From NCBI GenBank assembly GCA_025356695.1, contig JANXSE010000224.1, positions 1-34,650 of the forward strand: a DNA stretch of 34,650 nt, given 5' to 3'. Position numbers and translations under genes: made by a program. Positions 15,837 through 23,417 of this stretch are shown here, piece by piece. Under the pieces are notes generated by a model that worked only from the letters and a program-made list of their open reading frames with translations, did not search any database and was not told the DNA's origin. How positions within the stretch are numbered: position 1 is the first letter of the stretch; the number at the start of each line of letters is the position of its first letter. Origin of the DNA: Betaproteobacteria bacterium. GTDB lineage: Bacteria; Pseudomonadota; Gammaproteobacteria; Burkholderiales; SG8-41.

Positions 15837-17045
15837 ATGCGTAAGGTCGACGTCATCATCGTCGGTGCCAGCCTGTCGGCGGCGGCGGCGGCCAAGCGAC
15901 TGATCGACGCCGGGCTTGAGACCGTGATTCTTGAACGCAAATCGCTGCCGCGCCACAAGATCTGCAGCGGCATCCTGTCGCCGCGCGGCCACCGTTTCCT
16001 GATCGAAAACTTCGGGCCGCTGCCGCGCGAGGCGCTGCACGAACCGACCGCCTGCCGCGGCGTGACCTTTCATTTTCCATCGATGGTCTCGATGTCGATG
16101 GATTTCTTTGGCGGCACCACGCCGCATTTGCATCGCAAGTACTCCGATCACTGGGCAATCCAGCAAAGCCGCGCCGAGGTGCACGACGAGACTTCGTTCG
16201 CCGGTCTTGAAGACCGCGGCGACCACGTGCTGGTGCACGCGCGCAAACACGGCGAGCCGCTCGAATACCGCGCGCGCTGGGTGATTGGCGCTGACGGCCC
16301 CAGTTCGCTGGTGACACGCGCCGTTTATCCCGATTATCCGAAACAGATTCCGTGGTTCTTCGTCGGCCAGAAATTCCACGACATCATCGACTGCCCGCTC
16401 GACGAGCAGTACTTTCATTTCTGGTTCCACCCGGGGCTCGGCCACTACACCTGGAGCCATGCGCGCGACGGGCGGCAGATTGTCGGCGTCGGTTTCAAGC
16501 GCGGCGACAACTTCGCGGCAAAACACGCCAACGTCGTCAACTATCTGTCGGAAAAACACGGCGTGAAGCTGCAGGAACACACCGACGACGAAGGCTGCGC
16601 CGAAAACTTCGGCCCTTCTCTCATCAACCGCTATGTCTTCGGCAAGGGCAACGTGCTGATCACCGGCCAGGCGGCGGGATTTCTCAACATGATCGGCGAA
16701 GGCATGAGCTGCGCCCTGCATTCGGGCGCGATCAGCGGCGAGGCGGTGGTCGAGGCACAGCTCAGAAACCTGCCGGTACAGGAGATGTACCGCAAAATGA
16801 TCGTCTCGGAAGTGCGCCGCACCTCCGACCAGTGGAACCCACTCAAAATCGCGTTCGACCGACCGCACGAGGCCGACTTCCCAGCCGCACTGGCGGCGCT
16901 GTCGTGGCGCGAGCGCGGACTGGTGCTGCGCGACCTCTGGCGCTTTGTCGTGCTCTACAAGGAATTCAAGTGGGGCCGGCAGATTGCCAGCGCCGCCCTG
17001 CAGCGGCCGTTGCTGGGCGGCTATTCGATGATGAAATGGCTGTAG
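15837..17045 (+). CDS. FixC/geranylgeranyl-reductase-like flavoprotein with degenerate FAD motif
   Basis: This 402-residue protein follows the geranylgeranyl reductase/FixC pattern: N-terminal VDVIIVGASLSAAAAAKRL, LERKSLPRHKICSGILSPRG (the family PRxKxCxGxLxP block), IGADGPSSLVTRAVYP (DG motif) and VLITGQAAGFLNMIGEGMSC (the GD-AAG motif). Two key positions are changed: the dinucleotide loop reads GASLSA in place of GxGxxG, and the ribityl-binding Asp of GDAAG is Gln. It may still bind FAD, as the overall layout is intact. It follows the FAD oxidase / Fe-S pair by 50 bases with a hairpin between, so it may be the third component of an electron-transfer system. An alternative is an independent reductase of an isoprenoid or similar lipid. 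Confidence 0.85.
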   Translation: MRKVDVIIVGASLSAAAAAKRLIDAGLETVILERKSLPRHKICSGILSPRGHRFLIENFGPLPREALHEPTACRGVTFHFPSMVSMSMDFFGGTTPHLHRKYSDHWAIQQSRAEVHDETSFAGLEDRGDHVLVHARKHGEPLEYRARWVIGADGPSSLVTRAVYPDYPKQIPWFFVGQKFHDIIDCPLDEQYFHFWFHPGLGHYTWSHARDGRQIVGVGFKRGDNFAAKHANVVNYLSEKHGVKLQEHTDDEGCAENFGPSLINRYVFGKGNVLITGQAAGFLNMIGEGMSCALHSGAISGEAVVEAQLRNLPVQEMYRKMIVSEVRRTSDQWNPLKIAFDRPHEADFPAALAALSWRERGLVLRDLWRFVVLYKEFKWGRQIASAALQRPLLGGYSMMKWL

Positions 17046-17056
17046 CCGGTTATGGC

Positions 17057-17070
17057 TTGATTTGCGTCAA
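17057..17070. promoter_or_regulatory. FNR/ANR-like box upstream of chaC
   Basis: TTGAT-TTGC-GTCAA matches both half-sites of the FNR/ANR/DNR consensus (TTGAT-N4-ATCAA) with one change. It lies 12 bases after the previous stop and 31 bases before the ChaC ATG. That is too close for a class II activator site of a promoter whose transcript starts before the ATG, so it may instead repress, act on a transcript starting near the ATG, or be fortuitous. The sequence shares TTGAnnTGCGTCAA with the box at 23337. Confidence 0.45.
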
Positions 17071-17101
17071 CCGCCTGCGCGGCCGGCACGTTGTGTTTTG
17101 A

Positions 17102-17770
17102 ATGGCCCTCACCCGCGAAGACCTGGAAAACGACGCCCTGCGTAAGCAGTACGAAGGCCTGCGCGACCACGTGCCGCTGGTGCCTGAAGCCGAATTCAAC
17201 GCCTCGCTCGAAGCTACGCTGGCCGGCTGGGACGCAGCGCAAGACCTCTGGGTGTTCGCCTACGGTTCGCTGATCTGGAACCCGCTGATCCACTTTGCCG
17301 AGCAACGCCGCGCCCTGCTGCACGGCTTCCACCGCCGCTTTTGTCTGCGCTCGCGCGGCGCGCGCGGCACGCTCGCCAACCCCGGCCTCGTGCTGGGCCT
17401 CGATTTCGGCGGCTGCTGCAACGGCGTGGCCTTCCGCATCGAGGCGGCGCGCGCGCGCCACGAACTGAAAATGATCTGGCGGCGCGAAATGGTGCTCGGT
17501 TCCTACGCACCGCGCTGGGTCAACCTCGCCTGTGAAGACAGCAGCGTGCGGGCAGTGGCCTTCGTGGTCAATCACGCACACCCGCATTACGCCGGCAAGC
17601 TGCCGACTACCGAGTTGACGCGCATCCTCGCCACCGCCGGCGGCACACTCGGCAGTTGCGCCGATTATCTGCACCAGACCGTCGAGTGCCTGATCTCCAG
17701 CGGCATCCACGACCCGCATCTGGTGGACTTGCGTGCCGAGGTCGAGCGCATGACGGCGGCTGCGCCTTAG
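17102..17770 (+). CDS. chaC: ChaC-type gamma-glutamylcyclotransferase
   Basis: A 222-residue protein with DLWVFAYGSLIWNPL (the YGSL loop, residues 54-57, that binds the gamma-glutamyl group), HGFHRRFCLRSRGARGT and MIWRREMVLGSYAPRW, in which Glu129 occupies the catalytic position of the family. The domain order and length match E. coli ChaC. By family it cleaves glutathione to 5-oxoproline and Cys-Gly in the cytoplasm, lowering glutathione. The start at 17102 lines up with the ChaC N-terminus (LTREDL). An FNR-like box lies 31 bases upstream. A weak ribosome site precedes the ATG. Confidence 0.92.
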   Translation: MALTREDLENDALRKQYEGLRDHVPLVPEAEFNASLEATLAGWDAAQDLWVFAYGSLIWNPLIHFAEQRRALLHGFHRRFCLRSRGARGTLANPGLVLGLDFGGCCNGVAFRIEAARARHELKMIWRREMVLGSYAPRWVNLACEDSSVRAVAFVVNHAHPHYAGKLPTTELTRILATAGGTLGSCADYLHQTVECLISSGIHDPHLVDLRAEVERMTAAAP

Positions 17771-17860
17771 CGCCGTTTTGCCAACGGCTCGCTGCGCGGT
17801 GTAATCTCCGCAGGCTGCGCCGCACCCGCGGCGGCTTCATTCACCGCGAAGATTTAGCCA

Positions 17861-19225
17861 TTGGACACCACCACCGAAAAACTGGTCGCGCTGGCGCGCA
17901 CCCTGCGCTACGCAGACCTGCCCGCTGCCGCGCTGCGCGCGGCCAAGGCGCGCATTCTCTCCACCCTCGCGGTCAGTCTCGCCGCGTATGACATGCAACC
18001 GGTGCGCATCGCGCGCAAACTCGCGCAACCGGTCGCCGCCGGCCCCGCCGCGCGCATCTTCGGTTCGCTGGTTGCCACCACGCCCGACATGGCGGCCTTC
18101 GTCAATGCGGCGATGGTGCGCTGCCTCGACATGAGCGACAGCTATGTGATGGCGGCGGTGAGCCATCCGGCCGATGCATTTTCCGCGGTCCTCGCCGTCG
18201 CCGAGGCCGAACACTGTTCGGGCCGCGACCTGCTGCTCGCCACCGCGCTGATCTATGAAGTGCAATGCCGCTTCGTCGAAGTCGTGCCCTACAACCATCA
18301 CGGCTGGGACCAGACGCCGGTGGTGGCGCTGGGGGCGGCGATCGGCTGCGCGCGTCTGCTCGGTCTAAATGAAACGCAAATGCGCCATGCGATCTCGCTC
18401 GCCGTGACACCCAACCTCGCGCTCAATCAAACACGCACCGGCACGCTGTCGATGTGGAAAGGCATGGCCGGCCCGCAGGGCGCGCGCGGCGGCGTCTTCG
18501 CCGCTTACCTCGCGCGCGAAGGCATGACCGGGCCCGACGACGTGTTCGAAGGCAAATTCGGCCTGTGGAAACAGATGATGAACGGCGAACACTTTGATCT
18601 GCCGCTGCCGTTGGATTTGAAAAACCACACCTTCGCCGTGCAGCAAACCATGATCAAATCGTTTCCGACGCGCTTCAATTGCCAGGTGCCGGTGTTCACC
18701 GCGCAAAAGCTGCGCACGATGCTCGACATCAACCAGATCGCCTCACTGAAAATCGAATCGATCCGCCAGGCCTTCGCGCGCTGGCTGGATCTGCCGGAGA
18801 TCTGGAAACCCGCAACGCGCGAGACCGCCGACCATTCGCTGCCCTGCACCGTGGCCATGGGCCTCATCGACGGCACCATTACGCCGGCGATGATGCAAGG
18901 CAACCGTTTCAAGGACGCCGACGTGCTCTCGCTGATGGCGAAATGCAGCATCGAACTGCCCGACGAATTCGCCGATCTCGCCCCCGCAACACGTTGCTGC
19001 CGCCTCACCGCCACCCTGAAGAACGGTGACACGGTCGTCGCCGAAACACGCCGCAGCCTCGCTGACGATGTCGCCGATCCGGGCTGGTTTCAGGCAGTGG
19101 AAAAATTCAAGGCGCTGACGGCGTCGCTGCTCGACGAGCAGGCCCGCGCCTGTCTCGTCACCTGGGTCGACATGCTGGAACTGCACGCCGGCGTCGGGGA
19201 CCTCGTCGAACTCACGAAAATGTAG
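17861..19225 (+). CDS. MmgE/PrpD-family protein (2-methylcitrate dehydratase-like)
   Basis: A 454-residue protein, standard for the family. Recognisable blocks: LPAAALRAAKARILSTLAVSLA at the N-terminus, VSHPADAFSAVLAVAEAEH, LLATALIYEVQCRF, LGLNETQMRHAISLA, KGMAGPQGARGGVFAAYLAREGM, and C-terminal ETADHSLPCTVAMGLIDG and NRFKDADVLSLM. The family includes PrpD (2-methylcitrate dehydratase) and cis-aconitate decarboxylase; no prp neighbours (prpB, prpC, acnD) are present, so a methylcitrate role is not supported and the substrate stays open. The start is a TTG at 17861 with GAAGA upstream; no better start codon is in frame. It follows chaC by 90 bases. Confidence 0.9.
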   Translation: MDTTTEKLVALARTLRYADLPAAALRAAKARILSTLAVSLAAYDMQPVRIARKLAQPVAAGPAARIFGSLVATTPDMAAFVNAAMVRCLDMSDSYVMAAVSHPADAFSAVLAVAEAEHCSGRDLLLATALIYEVQCRFVEVVPYNHHGWDQTPVVALGAAIGCARLLGLNETQMRHAISLAVTPNLALNQTRTGTLSMWKGMAGPQGARGGVFAAYLAREGMTGPDDVFEGKFGLWKQMMNGEHFDLPLPLDLKNHTFAVQQTMIKSFPTRFNCQVPVFTAQKLRTMLDINQIASLKIESIRQAFARWLDLPEIWKPATRETADHSLPCTVAMGLIDGTITPAMMQGNRFKDADVLSLMAKCSIELPDEFADLAPATRCCRLTATLKNGDTVVAETRRSLADDVADPGWFQAVEKFKALTASLLDEQARACLVTWVDMLELHAGVGDLVELTKM

Positions 19226-19264
19226 TGTCGCAAGCGGTCGCCGCGGTATTGCCGCTGCCGGCCG

Positions 19265-19696
19265 TTACATCCGGTAAATCCGGCCGCCGTCGATGCGCAC
19301 GCGGTCGCCGGTGCGCAGGTCGTTGATATCGTCCTGCTTGATCGTCTCGGTGGCGCCGTTGTCGAACCGCACGGTCACGCGAAACATCTCGTTCGCACCG
19401 CGCGTGCGTTGCTGCACCTGATTGCCGGCCACCGCACCGCCGACGCCGCCGATAATGGTGGCGGCCGTCTGGCCGCTGCCGGCGCCGATCTGGTGACCGA
19501 GCAGGCCGCCGGCAATCCCGCCGATAACAGTACCGGCGATATTGTTGCTGTCGCCCTTGCGCACGACTTCGATGCGGTCCACCACGCCCTGCGTGTAGCG
19601 GGGCGCATCATACTGGCGCGACTGAGGCGCCGCACATCCGGCAAGCAGGATTGCCGCCGCGGCGACAGCCATGCCCAATTGATGAATCGTTTTCAT
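19265..19696 (-). CDS. Glycine-zipper (2TM) outer-membrane lipoprotein, SlyB/Pcp-like
   Basis: The ATG at 19696, with a strong AGGAG ribosome site, gives 143 residues: signal MKTIHQLGMAVAAAAILLAGC with a clear lipobox (LLAGC), then a linker, the glycine-zipper repeat IAGTVIGGIAGGLLGHQIG plus TAATIIGGVGGAVAGNQVQ (about residues 50-95), and a C-terminal beta segment, FRVTVRFDNGATETI. This is the layout of SlyB/Pcp-like 17-kDa lipoproteins, anchored in the outer membrane. It closely resembles the second glycine-zipper protein at 21263-21859 (GGLLGHQ-x-G-x-GSGQTAAT). It lies downstream of ctpA on the same strand with about 70 bp between. Confidence 0.9.
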   Translation of the reverse strand: MKTIHQLGMAVAAAAILLAGCAAPQSRQYDAPRYTQGVVDRIEVVRKGDSNNIAGTVIGGIAGGLLGHQIGAGSGQTAATIIGGVGGAVAGNQVQQRTRGANEMFRVTVRFDNGATETIKQDDINDLRTGDRVRIDGGRIYRM

Positions 19697-19767
19697 GTTG
19701 ATCTCCTGTGGGTCGGTTGCATTGCCGCGACTGCCGGCGGGCGCCTGCACCTGCGGCGCCCCTGCGA

Positions 19768-21198
19768 TCACATCTGGTTCTGTGGTGGCTCGACGACAGC
19801 CGGGCCGGCGCGCAGGGTACTGTGGCTTTTCAGAAACGCGACGGCCTGCGTCAGTTCATAGTCGCTTTTGGCGACGACCGCACCGGGCTCCGGTACCAGA
19901 TCTTTCTTGTCCACGCCCTGCGGACGCGCCGCCGGCGTGAAGTTGAACACATTGCCGGCCGGCGCCTGCACTGCCGTTACCGGTGCGCTTTTATTGGCGA
20001 GGTGCCCGTTCAGATCGGCTTCGTGCAGATTCAGCCCGCCGTCGACCGGACCGGCATCGAGCATGATGTCCGGCACAATGCCCTTGGCCTGGATCGAGCG
20101 GCCGTTCGGCGTGTAGTAACGCGCTGTCGTCAGCTTGATCGCCGTGCCGTCACCCAGCGGCATGATGGTCTGCACCGAGGCCTTGCCGAAGGTCGGCGTG
20201 CCCATGATGACGGCGCGATGGTAGTCCTGCAACGCGCCGGCGACGATTTCGGAGGCCGACGCCGAACCGCCATTGACCAGCACCACCATCGGCACGTCCT
20301 TGACCGCCGGCGGCAATGCCGACAAATAGTCGCGCCCGCCGTTGAACAGGTAGTTCTGCGGATTGGCGGTCAGACGCATCTTGGCGTCCTCGGTACGGCC
20401 GTCGGTATAGACAACGAGCGCGTCTTTCGGCAGGAATGCCGCCGAAACGCCCACCGCGGCATTGAGCAGGCCGCCCGGATCGTTGCGCAAATCAAGCACG
20501 ATGCCTTTCATCGCGCCGTCGTTCTTTTTGAAGGCGTCCTGAATCGCGCCGGCAAGCGTTTCGCCGGTCGGCCCCTGGAACTGCGAGACGCGGAAATAGG
20601 CATAACCCGGCTCGAGCAGTGTCGATTTCACGCTTTGAATCCTGATGACAGCGCGCTTGAGCGTGAACAACAGCGGTTTCTCCTCGCCCTTGCGCGCAAT
20701 CGTCAGCGTGATTGCGGTGTCCGGCGTGCCGCGCATCAGCTTGACCGCATCGTTGAGGGTGAGGCTCTTGATAAAAACATCGTCGAGCTTGACGATCATG
20801 TCGCCCGACTTGATGCCGGCGCGGGATGCCGGCGTGTCGTCGATCGGCGAAACCACCTTGACGAAGCCCTCTTCCATCGCCACCTCGATGCCGAGGCCGC
20901 CGAACTCGCCGCTGGTGCCGCTTTGCAATTCGCGGAATTCGTCCTTGCCGAGATAGGCCGAATGCGGATCGAGCCCCGCAACCATGCCGGAGATCGCCTG
21001 CGTGATGAGCTTCTTGTCGTCAACCGCCTCGACATAATCGCTCTTGATCCGTCCGAACACCGCGGCAAAGGCACGCAATTCCTCGACCGGCAGTGTGTTC
21101 GCCTGCGGCTGCGCAATACCCGCGACGTTGACCGAGATCAACACACCGGCAAACACGCCCAGCGCGATGAGTTTCAGTTGCTGCATTTTCCCGTGCAT
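19768..21198 (-). CDS. ctpA: C-terminal processing peptidase CtpA (S41 family)
   Basis: A 476-residue periplasmic serine protease. A single N-terminal signal/anchor helix, LKLIALGVFAGVLISVNVAG, is followed by the S41 N-terminal helical part (LDPHSAYLGKDEF), a PDZ domain (about residues 95-175, GGLGIEVAMEEGFVKVVSPI) and the catalytic core: VLDLRNDPGGLLNAAV, GGSASASEIVAGALQD with the nucleophile Ser in residues 311-317, and TFGKASVQT with the general-base Lys339. The C-terminus is Pro/Ala-rich. By family it trims or degrades periplasmic and envelope proteins, including cell-wall hydrolases. It lies between two glycine-zipper proteins on the same strand. AGGAAC precedes the ATG. Confidence 0.95.
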   Translation of the reverse strand: MHGKMQQLKLIALGVFAGVLISVNVAGIAQPQANTLPVEELRAFAAVFGRIKSDYVEAVDDKKLITQAISGMVAGLDPHSAYLGKDEFRELQSGTSGEFGGLGIEVAMEEGFVKVVSPIDDTPASRAGIKSGDMIVKLDDVFIKSLTLNDAVKLMRGTPDTAITLTIARKGEEKPLLFTLKRAVIRIQSVKSTLLEPGYAYFRVSQFQGPTGETLAGAIQDAFKKNDGAMKGIVLDLRNDPGGLLNAAVGVSAAFLPKDALVVYTDGRTEDAKMRLTANPQNYLFNGGRDYLSALPPAVKDVPMVVLVNGGSASASEIVAGALQDYHRAVIMGTPTFGKASVQTIMPLGDGTAIKLTTARYYTPNGRSIQAKGIVPDIMLDAGPVDGGLNLHEADLNGHLANKSAPVTAVQAPAGNVFNFTPAARPQGVDKKDLVPEPGAVVAKSDYELTQAVAFLKSHSTLRAGPAVVEPPQNQM

Positions 21199-21262
21199 GA
21201 CTTGTTCCTAAAAGGATTTCGCTGCAATCGGTGCCGAACCCGGACCAGCGGCGGACCGTTGT

Positions 21263-21859
21263 CTATTGCACGTCGTCGCGCCGGCGCCGCGGACGACCGT
21301 CGTAGCCGTCCGCGTTGGCGAGCGGCGGGCGCGCGTTACGATCGCTATCGCGGCTGTCGCTGCGGCGGCCGCTGTCGGTACTGCGATCGTCGAGTATGGC
21401 CGCAACTCCAACCGTGAGCGTGGTCCCCGGGTTATACGGCAGAGCGACGTTCACATCGCGACCGTTATAGCGATAGACGACGTCGTAGCCGTTGACCACT
21501 TCGTGTGAAGACTCGATCGTGCGGCATTGCTGCGCCGGCGGTTCGCCCGCGCGGTTACCGATCACCGACCCGGCGACGGCACCGCCGGTCGCACCGATCA
21601 CGGTCGCTGCGGTCTGTCCGCTGCCGCGCCCGACCTGGTGCCCGAGTAAACCGCCCAACAAGCCGCCGACGATGGGCGCGACAATACTGCCGCTCTTCTG
21701 CGGAGCCGGTACGTTATCGCATTCCTGCCGCGAATCCGACACCCGCTCGATGATCGGCTTGGCCGAGATCACCTGTGCGGTATCGACAAAATCGCTGGCG
21801 CCCTGTGCGCCACCGGCGGCACATAAAACCACCAACGCTGCAAACGATGTCTGTTTCAT
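21263..21859 (-). CDS. Periplasmic glycine-zipper (2TM) domain protein
   Basis: 198 residues with signal peptide MKQTSFAALVVLCAAGGAQG, no lipobox, then the glycine zipper IVAPIVGGLLGGLLGHQVG and SGQTAATVIGATGGAVAGSV (about residues 62-105). A beta-rich part follows: QQCRTIESSHEVVNGYDVVY, YNGRDVNVALPYNPGTTLTV. The tail is disordered, Arg/Asp/Ser-rich (DSGRRSDSRDSDRNAR), unlike its paralogue at 19265. AAGGAG precedes the ATG. It is 64 bases upstream of ctpA on the same strand, so the three genes may form an envelope operon. The zipper suggests insertion into or interaction with the outer membrane; molecular function is unknown. Confidence 0.88.
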   Translation of the reverse strand: MKQTSFAALVVLCAAGGAQGASDFVDTAQVISAKPIIERVSDSRQECDNVPAPQKSGSIVAPIVGGLLGGLLGHQVGRGSGQTAATVIGATGGAVAGSVIGNRAGEPPAQQCRTIESSHEVVNGYDVVYRYNGRDVNVALPYNPGTTLTVGVAAILDDRSTDSGRRSDSRDSDRNARPPLANADGYDGRPRRRRDDVQ

Positions 21860-22193
21860 GGTGATACTCCTTGTGTGTACATACCGCCATTAACTGCCAG
21901 GCGGACCGGCTTGGACACTATGTTTACAACTTATTACACCTGGCGGGCGCGACTGCCTAAACGGGGCAAACGGCGTCATTCATCGCAATCAGAGCGTCCG
22001 CACTGCCATTGCCGGCGATGACCCGGGCGTTGGACAGCTGCTTGCCGGTTTGATTCAAAAAAATATCGGGCCGCGGCCACCGGTTTACGCAGAAACCGCA
22101 TGACAGGCCGGCGGCACTGCCCGATACTGGCGGCGACGCCCTGGTTACGCGGGTCGTATCTCCCACTACATCCGCAATCAAGGCGCTCACATC
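21860..22193. other. 334-bp intergenic region between divergent envelope and desaturase genes
   Basis: No convincing gene. The left part, 21913-21945, is AT-rich (TATGTTTACAACTTATTACA) and probably holds the minus-strand promoter for the glycine-zipper/ctpA unit. The middle has a TTGCCG followed by a seven-A run and AATATC (about 22041-22067), a weak candidate plus-strand promoter for the desaturase. A minus-strand frame, 21957-22247, overlaps the desaturase start and shows no protein features. No RNA gene or strong terminator is seen. Confidence 0.6.
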
Positions 22194-23318
22194 GTGTCCG
22201 CAGCAACCGGCCTGGAAGCACTCAAGCGCACGCTCATCGACCGGCACGTCCGTCCTGACAACCGCGAGGCCTTCATCCTCGTAATAACCACGCTGCTGCC
22301 ACTGGCGGCGCTGTGGTACGGCGCGGCGCTGAGCGCGCCGGTTTCGTGGTGGCTGACCGCCTGTATCGTTTTGCTAATGAGCCTTTTCGTGCTGCGCGCC
22401 TTCGTACTGATGCACGAATGCGGCCACGGCAGCCTGTTCCGCACTGCGCGACTGAATAAAATCTTCGGCTTTATCTTCGGTGTGGTCACCGGTATGCCGC
22501 AGTTCCTGTGGTCGGCCCACCACCAGTTTCACCATTCGACCAACGGCAACTGGTCGCAGTACCAGGGGCCGCTCTCCGTCATCCCCGCGAGCGAATATGC
22601 GGCGATGACCGCGCGCCAGCAGCGCCGCTACTGTAATGCGCGCAACATCTGGCGGGCGCCGCATGCGGGATTTTTCTACCTGATCTTCACGCCGCGCCTG
22701 GTCTGGCTTCAGGGCAGCTGCAGTCTGCTGCTGCACGTGGTCCGCCGGAAACTGGCGCAGCCCGGCGTGTCGATTGCAGCGGCCGCGGCGGACTTCAAAT
22801 CACCGCATTGGGACAATGCACGGGAATACCGGCACTTGTGCTGGACCAGCGTCGCGCTGCTCTGCAGCTGGGGATTGATGGCCTGGCTGGTCGGACCGTT
22901 GCTGTTTTTCGTCTGCTACGCCGTCAGCGTTTCGATCGCCGGCTGGGCCGGCATCCTGATCTTCACCGTGCAGCACAACTTCGAACACTCGTACGCCAGT
23001 GGCGACGACAACTGGAACTACAACGATGCGGCGATGCAAGGCACGAGTTTCCTGGTGTTGCCGCGCTGGCTCAACTGGTTTACTGCAAACATCGGCTATC
23101 ACCATATCCACCATCTATCAGCGCGCATTCCGGCCTACCGTCTGGCCGCCTGTCACGACGAAAACCGCGCCTTGTTCAACGACGTCAGGCGTATCCGGCT
23201 CGCGCAGATTCCGCACGCGCTCAAATACATTCTGTGGGACACCGCGGCGCGACGGCTGATTTCGGTCGCCGAATTCGAACTGCAAGCGATACCGCGCAGC
23301 GCCGCCGTCGCGCGATAG
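22194..23318 (+). CDS. Membrane fatty acid desaturase
   Basis: A 374-residue membrane protein starting at GTG 22194, with AAGG about 10 bases upstream. Three histidine boxes mark the di-iron desaturase family: HECGH (residues 74-78), HHQFHH (109-114) and HHIHH near residue 305 in NIGYHHIHHLSARIP. A further VQHNFEH lies before the third box, as in acyl-lipid desaturases. Hydrophobic pairs at about 25-70 and 210-260 give the usual four-helix layout. It should introduce a double bond into membrane acyl chains using O2 and a ferredoxin- or NADPH-linked donor. It is followed after 99 bp by a cation ATPase whose promoter carries an FNR-like box. Confidence 0.93.
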   Translation: MSAATGLEALKRTLIDRHVRPDNREAFILVITTLLPLAALWYGAALSAPVSWWLTACIVLLMSLFVLRAFVLMHECGHGSLFRTARLNKIFGFIFGVVTGMPQFLWSAHHQFHHSTNGNWSQYQGPLSVIPASEYAAMTARQQRRYCNARNIWRAPHAGFFYLIFTPRLVWLQGSCSLLLHVVRRKLAQPGVSIAAAAADFKSPHWDNAREYRHLCWTSVALLCSWGLMAWLVGPLLFFVCYAVSVSIAGWAGILIFTVQHNFEHSYASGDDNWNYNDAAMQGTSFLVLPRWLNWFTANIGYHHIHHLSARIPAYRLAACHDENRALFNDVRRIRLAQIPHALKYILWDTAARRLISVAEFELQAIPRSAAVAR

Positions 23319-23336
23319 CTGCGCCCGCTTCCGTCG

Positions 23337-23350
23337 TTGACCTGCGTCAA
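23337..23350. promoter_or_regulatory. FNR/ANR-like activator box of the ATPase promoter
   Basis: TTGAC-CTGC-GTCAA is a perfect dyad fitting the FNR/ANR class (TTGAT-N4-ATCAA) with the symmetric T to C change seen in many ANR/DNR sites. Its centre, 23343.5, lies about 41 bases before the start point predicted from a TAGAGT -10 at 23372-23377, the classic class II activator position. It implies activation at low oxygen. Confidence 0.6.
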
Positions 23351-23371
23351 GCCGCGGCAAGGAGCGCGGTT

Positions 23372-23377
23372 TAGAGT
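23372..23377 (+). promoter_or_regulatory. Candidate -10 element of the FNR-dependent ATPase promoter
   Basis: TAGAGT matches four of six positions of the sigma-70 -10 consensus. The predicted start near 23384 leaves a 34-base leader before the ATG at 23418. No -35 hexamer is needed if an FNR-type activator binds at 23337. Confidence 0.45.
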
Positions 23378-23417
23378 AAGCAGAGTGCAAACGGACGGTA
23401 TCGCGGGAAAGGCGGTC

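Noticed and set aside
17861..19225. Assigning the MmgE/PrpD protein as 2-methylcitrate dehydratase (prpD)
   Set aside because: No methylcitrate-cycle neighbours, and the family covers several reactions.
19708..21417. 569-codon plus-strand open frame opposite ctpA and the glycine-zipper genes
   Set aside because: Shadow frame: it lies antisense to ctpA, which has complete S41 motifs, and its translation is Arg/His/Asp-rich without domains.
21957..22247. 96-codon minus-strand frame before the desaturase
   Set aside because: Overlaps the desaturase start, no ribosome site, no recognisable motif.
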